Virus record (IMG/VR): IMGVR_UViG_3300032046_000252 | Span: 1 to 21,123 of that record | Length of the DNA stretch: 21,123 bases | Direction: 5' to 3' (one strand) | Source: a virus | Shown: in pieces, positions 15,870 through 21,123 of the stretch | Layout of the letters: each line of letters starts with the position of its first letter | How positions within the stretch are numbered: the stretch's first letter is position 1 | Notes under the pieces: model-generated | What the model was told of the DNA's origin: nothing | What the model saw: the letters and a program-made list of their open reading frames with translations, nothing else | Databases searched by the model: none | Position numbers and translations under genes: made by a program

Positions 15870-16751
15870 ATGGCTGATGCAATCGGTGATTTCACCTACC
15901 AAGTACTCGCAATGGAAAGTGCTGATATGTCCATCACTTTCGATGCACAAGCTGAAGCTGAGATACACTATAAGGTCGCATGGACTGACAGTATTCCTTT
16001 CATGGCCGCATTGCTCGGATTACCACCTCCACCTTACACAGGCAGTGCGAGAGAGCCTCATGCTCATCCAGAACTTGCACCCTTAAAGTGCTTAGCATGT
16101 AAACGAACAAGACATGGTAAGTTTTCACAGGTCGGTGGATCTAAGTTTCCATCCTGGCCATTTGCACGTATCATTGCGAGTTATGGAGTACCTCAGTACG
16201 ATGTACGTTTGGATCAACCAGCCACTCCAGATATGCCATTCGGAAGTTGGTGTCAAGAGTCACGAGATCATGGGGTCGAATTCCTTGTGGGAGGATCCGG
16301 TAGCTACCTTTGGCAAATGGATATCGATCATGGTATCGAACCCGTAGGTGAGGTCAAAGAACCGATCGGTATACAGATCCCATTTGTTGAGCGTAACTAC
16401 AATATAAAACGATGCCTTTATATAGACTTGAAGGCTATCGACGCATTGACTGGTTACGTCAATACGAACACGTGGGCTCTTGCAGATCCAGGTTGCTTGC
16501 TATTCCTGGGTGTGAGTATTGACCGAACATTGAATGTGTACGGCTCTGGAGTACCATTCGAGGTGACCCTAAAGTTCAAAGAACGTTTCTACCCATGGAA
16601 TTACTTCTACCGTCCAGATACGATCTTCAGGACCGGATCGCCACCTAATGACGAACCGATCTTATGGCAAGAAGTCAATCCTCACCCTTACCCAGATGCG
16701 GATTTTGCTACGGAAGTATTCAACTCTTCATTCTTGGTGCTAGCGCGATGA
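15870..16751 (+). CDS. Tail-tip protein, possibly distal tail (Dit)-like
   Basis: A 293-aa protein straight after the tape measure, where the distal tail protein or its partner is normally encoded. It is rich in Trp, Tyr and Pro, with a CLACKRTRHGKF segment (two Cys, about residue 74-85), GVPQYDVRLDQPATPDMPFG and a late block PWNYFYRPDTIFR. The N-terminal third is strand-rich (MSITFDAQAEAEIHYKVAW). I do not recognise a family signature, so the Dit role is inferred from position and size only. TTAGGAG overlaps the previous stop codon. The 3' end overlaps the next gene by 4 nt (ATGA). Confidence 0.55.
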   Translation: MADAIGDFTYQVLAMESADMSITFDAQAEAEIHYKVAWTDSIPFMAALLGLPPPPYTGSAREPHAHPELAPLKCLACKRTRHGKFSQVGGSKFPSWPFARIIASYGVPQYDVRLDQPATPDMPFGSWCQESRDHGVEFLVGGSGSYLWQMDIDHGIEPVGEVKEPIGIQIPFVERNYNIKRCLYIDLKAIDALTGYVNTNTWALADPGCLLFLGVSIDRTLNVYGSGVPFEVTLKFKERFYPWNYFYRPDTIFRTGSPPNDEPILWQEVNPHPYPDADFATEVFNSSFLVLAR

Positions 16752-19700
16752 TAGAAAACACAAATCTCGGTCTTGTCAAAGAACTCGTCCCTGGTCAACA
16801 ACAGATCTCAGCTTCACAATACAATACTGTATTAAAGTTTGTAAAGAAGTTGAGAACTCAGAATCCTAGTAGTGGATTGTCAGGAGGGACTATCGGCAGT
16901 GAAGGAGTCAGTGTAAGGGGTTCTGTTCCAATTGAAACTTGGATTGGGGTCATCAAAGATACAGGATATCCCATTGACCCAGAAGCTCCCGAGTGGATTG
17001 GAGTACCTCCAGAAGACATACCCGAAGCTGAAGAGGATTTGGAAGGACCTCTCTATTGGGTCTGGAAAGCAAAGCGTACCAATCCTTCATCAGACACATT
17101 GCTTCATCCACCTATCTATGAAGCAATTGAAGAAGAAGATCCCGGACATCAGATCGTAATTGCATTCAACTACAGTGAACTCGATACTGGACTGCACGGG
17201 TTAGCAACTGACGGTACAGTCGTAGTACGTGTCACAGGAATGTGGATACCCAGCGTCCAAGATGGACAAGTTCAAGCTCCATTACGTGTGTATTGGTTCG
17301 AGCGATACAAGGGGTACATGGATGCATTGATTGTCGCAGAAGGTCCGGAAGGTGAAGATGATTTCCTAGACAATAGATATTGGGCAGTCAAAGCAAAATG
17401 CACCAATGAGGATGAGACTGAAGCCGAGACGCTTGAAGCGGTTGAGGAAGCTGTACCGTTCATGATCACCAATCGGCTCGAGGCATTGTCTAAGACGCAC
17501 TACCTGCGTGTCGATCAACCCATCACCGTACTGGGTGAGAGTGATGAAACCGATCCAGCAATACAGCGTTTCTTCACTTGTGCAATGCCTTGGCTCGTAC
17601 TATTCTTCTTAGGTTGTTGTGCGAGTTCATCGGGTTCATTGCTTCTGACTGCGAGTGCGATGGCTTGGCGTGGGAATTATTTCGAACGCTACATTAGCGA
17701 ACCTGCCGATATCGGAGGAACATTCTATGGATTCGCTTGGTACAAAGGACAGCTCTACGGTATTGCGGATACGCTCACCCTAGCGGATTCATCGACTGCG
17801 ATCGTGGTGCGGTATGATTTCGACAGTCGAAAATGGGTATCGGTTGATGGAGTCTACGGTAGTGGCGGTCACAATATCTATTATGGCTTAGCAATTCTAG
17901 TCTGGGATGACAAACTCATCATCGCAGGAGGATACAATGTAGAACCGACCATGACAGTATGGTCGTATGACGGCAATGAAGACGGTGATTGGGAGTTGTT
18001 AGAGTTACCAGAGTCAATGAACGTTTATTGCCTCGCGGAGTATGGTGGTGACCTGTACGCGGGAGGACAAGTTGGATTAGGATCTGATACAGGAATCTAT
18101 CGACTACCACATGGAAGTAGTACATGGGAGGTTCCTGGAGGCGGTCTGTCAGCTGATCCGTATGGAACTTGCATTGTCTACGGTCTCTGTGTGTTCAATG
18201 ATGGGACCAATGAACTTCTAATTATATGCGGACAGTTTGGTACTGGTTCCTGGAGAAATGTCACATCGTTTGATGGAACCGATTTGGCAGCAATTGGAAC
18301 TGGTCTAGAAGCGGCTATGATATATGCGGTATGTCAATTCGAGGACGACGAAGGTATCGGATTGTACGCAGGCGGTCGAAATCTGGCGGTAGGAAATCCT
18401 TTAGCTCGCTGGGATGGATACCTATGGCGACCAGCAGGTGAGACGCTCGCAATACTAAACCCACTGGTATACGAGGCACTGGAAGTCACCTCATTGAAAG
18501 TGTTCAGGCATGAACTACTCGTCGGAGGATGCTTTCATGCCGTAGACATTCCGACTGGACAAGTTGACCTCAACCATATCGCGAGGTACATCTCCGGTAC
18601 TGACAGCTTCACTGGAGTGGTCAAGCTCAACGGTTCCCCATTGGTCATCTACCCTTGGACCAGCGGTCTTTTGATTGGAGGTTCGTTTACCAAAGTCAAC
18701 AATGCAGAAGTACCGCGTCTATTCCAATTGATAGGTAGCACCGTCAATATGATTGGAAATGGTTATCCTTCTGCGGCAGTGCGATGTGCTGATCGCATTG
18801 TGTCAACCGAGCCAGAAATAGGAGGCGACTTCATATGGATTGGGGATGACCCTTGCACATATGCGGCTTACTTACAGCATGGATTCTGGTGGTCGAAAGG
18901 TGGATTCGATGGACCTGTCTACGCAATATATTACGATGCGACTGACGACTACATCCACTACTTCGGATCCTTCAATCAAGGTGGAGGTACCATTTCACCT
19001 TGCTGGGTCATGTTCGATCGTGCTACTCCAGGAACATGGAAGGACATGGTCGACTCCGCTGCCGGTAATCCGGTAATTCGTGCATGTTGTGCAGTCGGTC
19101 GGACACTTTACATTGTCGGAAAGTTCACCGAGTTAAATGGAGTAACATGCAACAACTGTGCGAAGATTGACCTAGACACCTTGGTAGTTTCAGCAATGGG
19201 TTCTGGTTGTCTAGGTGAACTCTATTCGATCACGTATTACGATAGCAAGATCGTGGTCGGTGGGTGGATCACACATGTCAATGGAGTATCGACAGTCCAG
19301 CAGATTGCAGCTTGGAACGAAGCAACTGATACATGGACTATCTATACTTCAATGGCAGGCTTTGCTGGACCTGTGTATGCGTTGGCCACGTGGATGAATG
19401 AAGCAACCGAAACGTTGCTTGCAGGTGTCTATGGGAAACCAGCTGGAATGGTTGCTCGGCATCAGCATCTTCTTCGTGCACTGCCGGCAGGAGGTTCTTG
19501 GAGCACGCTCGCTGTAGAATTGAATGACACGATTAGAGTCATCGCGATGGACACTGACGGTACTCCAATCATCGGAGGCGACTTCGACCAGATGGGGACA
19601 TCGACTGGAACATTTCACAAGTGGGCAATGTGCTTCATAGCGTACAAGAACAGACGCTTCAGGATGCTCGGAGGTGGGGTCGGTCACATGCCGAATACTG

Positions 19701-20845
19701 GACCATTGCAGTTGTCCAGTGGTCGAGTGGTCTCAATAACAGTGCTACCGCGAGACGCTCACTACAAGACCGAAGAGGTGCTGCTTGGTACCATAGGAGG
19801 TGCACCTGGTTCATTCTGCTATTCTCCAGGAATTGGAATGCTGACAATTCGTGGATGGCGTCCGGTCCAAGGCGGACTCTATTGGAGTTTGACTTCTCCT
19901 GTATGGGCATACGGAGCATATGCACTATTACAAGAAGGTACCGCAGGAGGGGTGATGATCGGAGGTAACTTTTCTGGTGGCTACAATGCAGTCATCGCTC
20001 CAGAAGATGCTGATACAGTCGACATGTTGATAGCATCTTCTGGTACGATTAGATACGACGGTCACTACTTCGTCCCGACAGGCGACTTCCCAGGTCGATG
20101 TGTCGGTCTAGCCAAGTATGGTGATGATGTGATCGGTATAGGATTGGATAATGCTCCGAGAGTCCACAACCCGGTAGGACTTTCATGGAGCGTATTATCG
20201 TCCGAGTTTGATGATAGCGGTGAATACCATCACATATGCGAGATGGGGACCAACCTATGGGTCTTTGGAATCTTCAGTATCAATGAAGGAGACGCTTGGC
20301 CGACTGTCGCATATTGGAATGGTGAGCATGTGATCGATGCCAGTCCAACTGATGTAACACGTGTAAATTTCGGATTGGTCGGTGATCTTGGTTTCGGTGA
20401 ATTTCTATATATCGGATGCGACAGTGCGTTAGACAATACAGTCAAAGTACGTTCTGGAGGATTGTGGGGAAATGTCGGTTCTGGTCTGACAGGTGAAGCA
20501 CGCCAACTTGTCATCATTGACTTTGGAGGTGATATTGGAAAGCGACTATTTGCATGCGGAGTACTAGAGGTCGGTGGTATCGATGCAGGTGTCGTGATGT
20601 TCGAAGATGGTGTATGGATCCCGATCATCCGTGAAGGAGGATTCGGACAGATCACCGCTATAATCGGTCCAACCGCATCTTGGCAACCGATCCGACTCAC
20701 AGTGACTGGCGATATAAATTCTGTGTATGATATCGTAAACGCTAGAACTGTCGTATGCTCTGGAGTAGCATTCTACCACCCAAGTCAAGGTGTCACCGCT
20801 GACTTCTGGGGTGGTGTCGCTGGACAGGGTTTCGACTTAGCGTGA
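16748..20845 (+). CDS. Giant propeller-repeat tail protein
   Basis: A 1365-aa protein coupled by ATGA overlap to the tail-tip gene. Residues 1-275 form an N-terminal domain with an internal duplication: YWVWKAKRTN (about 103) and YWAVKAKCTN (about 210) are each followed by an EA(I/V)EE stretch. Residues 280-307 are a hydrophobic, Cys-containing segment (PWLVLFFLGCCASSSGSLLL). From about 313 to the end the protein consists of some 18-20 blade-like repeats of the form L-strand, IGGSF or VGKF, a loop, xxRWDG or IAAWN, W, then VYALA (for example LLIGGSFTKVNN, YIVGKFTELNG, VVGGWITHVNG, IIGGDFDQMGT). This fits two or three beta-propellers. Probably a receptor-binding or central tail-tip protein. 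An ATG at 16664 opens the frame earlier but would overlap 88 nt of the neighbour, so it is rejected. Confidence 0.75.
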   Translation: MIENTNLGLVKELVPGQQQISASQYNTVLKFVKKLRTQNPSSGLSGGTIGSEGVSVRGSVPIETWIGVIKDTGYPIDPEAPEWIGVPPEDIPEAEEDLEGPLYWVWKAKRTNPSSDTLLHPPIYEAIEEEDPGHQIVIAFNYSELDTGLHGLATDGTVVVRVTGMWIPSVQDGQVQAPLRVYWFERYKGYMDALIVAEGPEGEDDFLDNRYWAVKAKCTNEDETEAETLEAVEEAVPFMITNRLEALSKTHYLRVDQPITVLGESDETDPAIQRFFTCAMPWLVLFFLGCCASSSGSLLLTASAMAWRGNYFERYISEPADIGGTFYGFAWYKGQLYGIADTLTLADSSTAIVVRYDFDSRKWVSVDGVYGSGGHNIYYGLAILVWDDKLIIAGGYNVEPTMTVWSYDGNEDGDWELLELPESMNVYCLAEYGGDLYAGGQVGLGSDTGIYRLPHGSSTWEVPGGGLSADPYGTCIVYGLCVFNDGTNELLIICGQFGTGSWRNVTSFDGTDLAAIGTGLEAAMIYAVCQFEDDEGIGLYAGGRNLAVGNPLARWDGYLWRPAGETLAILNPLVYEALEVTSLKVFRHELLVGGCFHAVDIPTGQVDLNHIARYISGTDSFTGVVKLNGSPLVIYPWTSGLLIGGSFTKVNNAEVPRLFQLIGSTVNMIGNGYPSAAVRCADRIVSTEPEIGGDFIWIGDDPCTYAAYLQHGFWWSKGGFDGPVYAIYYDATDDYIHYFGSFNQGGGTISPCWVMFDRATPGTWKDMVDSAAGNPVIRACCAVGRTLYIVGKFTELNGVTCNNCAKIDLDTLVVSAMGSGCLGELYSITYYDSKIVVGGWITHVNGVSTVQQIAAWNEATDTWTIYTSMAGFAGPVYALATWMNEATETLLAGVYGKPAGMVARHQHLLRALPAGGSWSTLAVELNDTIRVIAMDTDGTPIIGGDFDQMGTSTGTFHKWAMCFIAYKNRRFRMLGGGVGHMPNTGPLQLSSGRVVSITVLPRDAHYKTEEVLLGTIGGAPGSFCYSPGIGMLTIRGWRPVQGGLYWSLTSPVWAYGAYALLQEGTAGGVMIGGNFSGGYNAVIAPEDADTVDMLIASSGTIRYDGHYFVPTGDFPGRCVGLAKYGDDVIGIGLDNAPRVHNPVGLSWSVLSSEFDDSGEYHHICEMGTNLWVFGIFSINEGDAWPTVAYWNGEHVIDASPTDVTRVNFGLVGDLGFGEFLYIGCDSALDNTVKVRSGGLWGNVGSGLTGEARQLVIIDFGGDIGKRLFACGVLEVGGIDAGVVMFEDGVWIPIIREGGFGQITAIIGPTASWQPIRLTVTGDINSVYDIVNARTVVCSGVAFYHPSQGVTADFWGGVAGQGFDLA

Positions 20846-20851
20846 AATGCG

Positions 20852-20962
20852 TCAGTCGTTCTCCCACTCCTCCTCATGTATTGATTCTGGTTTCTTCGGT
20901 ATAGACAATACCATAAGGACGATCAATACGAACCACATGATTCCGATATAAAGCAGCGTCAT
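20852..20962 (-). CDS. 36-aa single-pass membrane peptide, opposite strand
   Basis: A short minus-strand frame of 36 codons. Residues 2-21 form one hydrophobic helix (LLYIGIMWFVLIVLMVLSIP), followed by Lys-Lys and a strongly acidic tail (HEEEWEND). The ribosome binding site GAGAGG (minus strand, 20975-20970) lies 7 nt before the ATG at 20962. It converges tail-to-tail on the propeller gene with 6 nt between the stop codons. No function is assigned. Small phage membrane peptides include holins, spanin-like subunits and superinfection factors, but one helix with an acidic tail does not decide. It could start a leftward module beyond the window. Confidence 0.6.
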   Translation of the reverse strand: MTLLYIGIMWFVLIVLMVLSIPKKPESIHEEEWEND

Positions 20963-21013
20963 GTCTCAACCTCTCTTTCGGACCAGCTTGACCGCGATCA
21001 CGCTTATTGACCT

Positions 21014-21056
21014 CGTTAGGGACTCATCGGTTCTAAGGCCCCTAACGCCTCGTTAG
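21014..21056 (+). repeat. Overlapping CGTTAG palindromes
   Basis: CGTTAGGG (21014-21021) pairs with CCCTAACG (21040-21047) around an 18-nt loop. Alternatively CTAACG (21042-21047) pairs with CGTTAG (21051-21056) around CCT. The two pairings compete for the same arm. The words match the stem at 6187-6210. Confidence 0.75.
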
Positions 21057-21065
21057 CGGAGTTCA

Positions 21066-21103
21066 CCCCCGCCCCCCCTCCCCGCCCCCCGCCCCCCGCC
21101 CCC
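21066..21103 (-). other. C-rich run; possible G-quadruplex on minus strand
   Basis: Six runs of 4 to 7 C separated by single bases (G or TCC-like breaks) on the plus strand give GGGGG-type tracts on the minus strand, more than enough for a G-quadruplex by the usual G3+N1-7 rule. It lies upstream of the minus-strand peptide gene. Confidence 0.7.
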
Positions 21104-21123
21104 TTGACCCCACTTTAGGAGTC

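Larger units (their letters stand above)
20963..21123. other. Gene-free right end: palindromes plus C-rich tract
   Basis: No coding frame with a plausible start and ribosome binding site is seen in these 161 bases, apart from the leader of the minus-strand peptide. They hold inverted repeats (21014-21056) and a C-rich run (21066-21103). TTGACC occurs three times (20988, 21007, 21104), but I find no matching -10 box. Confidence 0.7.

Noticed and set aside
16664-16747. Upstream ATG extending the propeller protein by 28 residues
   Set aside because: It would overlap the tail-tip gene by 88 nt. ATG 16748 forms the ATGA overlap used elsewhere in this operon.
20988-21110. Three TTGACC words as promoter -35 boxes
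   Set aside because: No -10-like hexamer is found at 16-18 nt from any of them on the plus strand, and the minus-strand complement gives none either.
1-21123. tRNA genes or integrase/attachment sites
   Set aside because: No cloverleaf with TTCRA-type arm and no recombinase frame was found. Whether the element is a prophage or free phage cannot be told from this window.

Overview
The window is a structural (virion) module of a tailed phage or prophage. Nineteen plus-strand genes are packed with 1 to 20 nt overlaps or short gaps, and one very small gene points the other way at the right end. An HK97-type capsid set, a tape measure with membrane-like segments, a small tail tube protein, overlapping tail-assembly chaperone genes and no contractile sheath gene indicate a siphovirus with a long non-contractile tail. 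Base composition is moderate, start sites mostly carry AGGAG-type ribosome binding sites, and several genes start with GTG or TTG candidates, so the host is a bacterium. Nothing here fixes the host phylum. The C-rich/palindromic elements and the propeller-rich tail protein make a host with large, repeat-rich genomes (for example a planctomycete) a guess only.

Layout, left to right. 16-3242: two adhesion or fiber genes, one with three metal-binding-like HxH modules and one with a perfect 89-bp duplication and a BppU-like C-terminus. 3239-8134: large terminase, a 74-aa acidic unknown, a portal fused to a MuF-type minor head domain, and a HK97-family prohead protease. 8223-10227: major capsid protein and a putative capsid decoration protein. 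10300-12053: four connector and neck genes (gp6-like connector, head-tail joining, gp10-like, tail terminator). 12071-13004: an unknown beta-rich virion protein and the probable major tail tube protein. 13068-15860: two overlapping tail-assembly chaperone genes and the tape measure. 15870-20845: a tail-tip protein and a 1365-aa protein dominated by about 18-20 beta-propeller-like blades. 20852-20962 (minus): a 36-aa single-pass membrane peptide with a good ribosome binding site. 20963-21123: palindromes and a very C-rich tract, no gene.

The genes form one transcription unit from terminase to tail tip in the usual assembly order: package, portal, protease, capsid, connector, tail tube, chaperone, tape measure, tip. 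The exception is that the fiber genes sit before the terminase rather than after the tail tip, and no small terminase is visible. Two strong RNA hairpins without a U-tract follow the putative decoration gene and the probable tail tube gene, where the number of copies needed falls sharply. They may tune expression.

Most unusual items: a hairpin plus C-rich element lying in frame inside the portal-MuF linker and resembling the element at the right end of the window; the 12 HxH motifs arranged as three modules of four; the giant propeller protein with an internal signal-peptide-like segment; and the hidden minus-strand membrane peptide.
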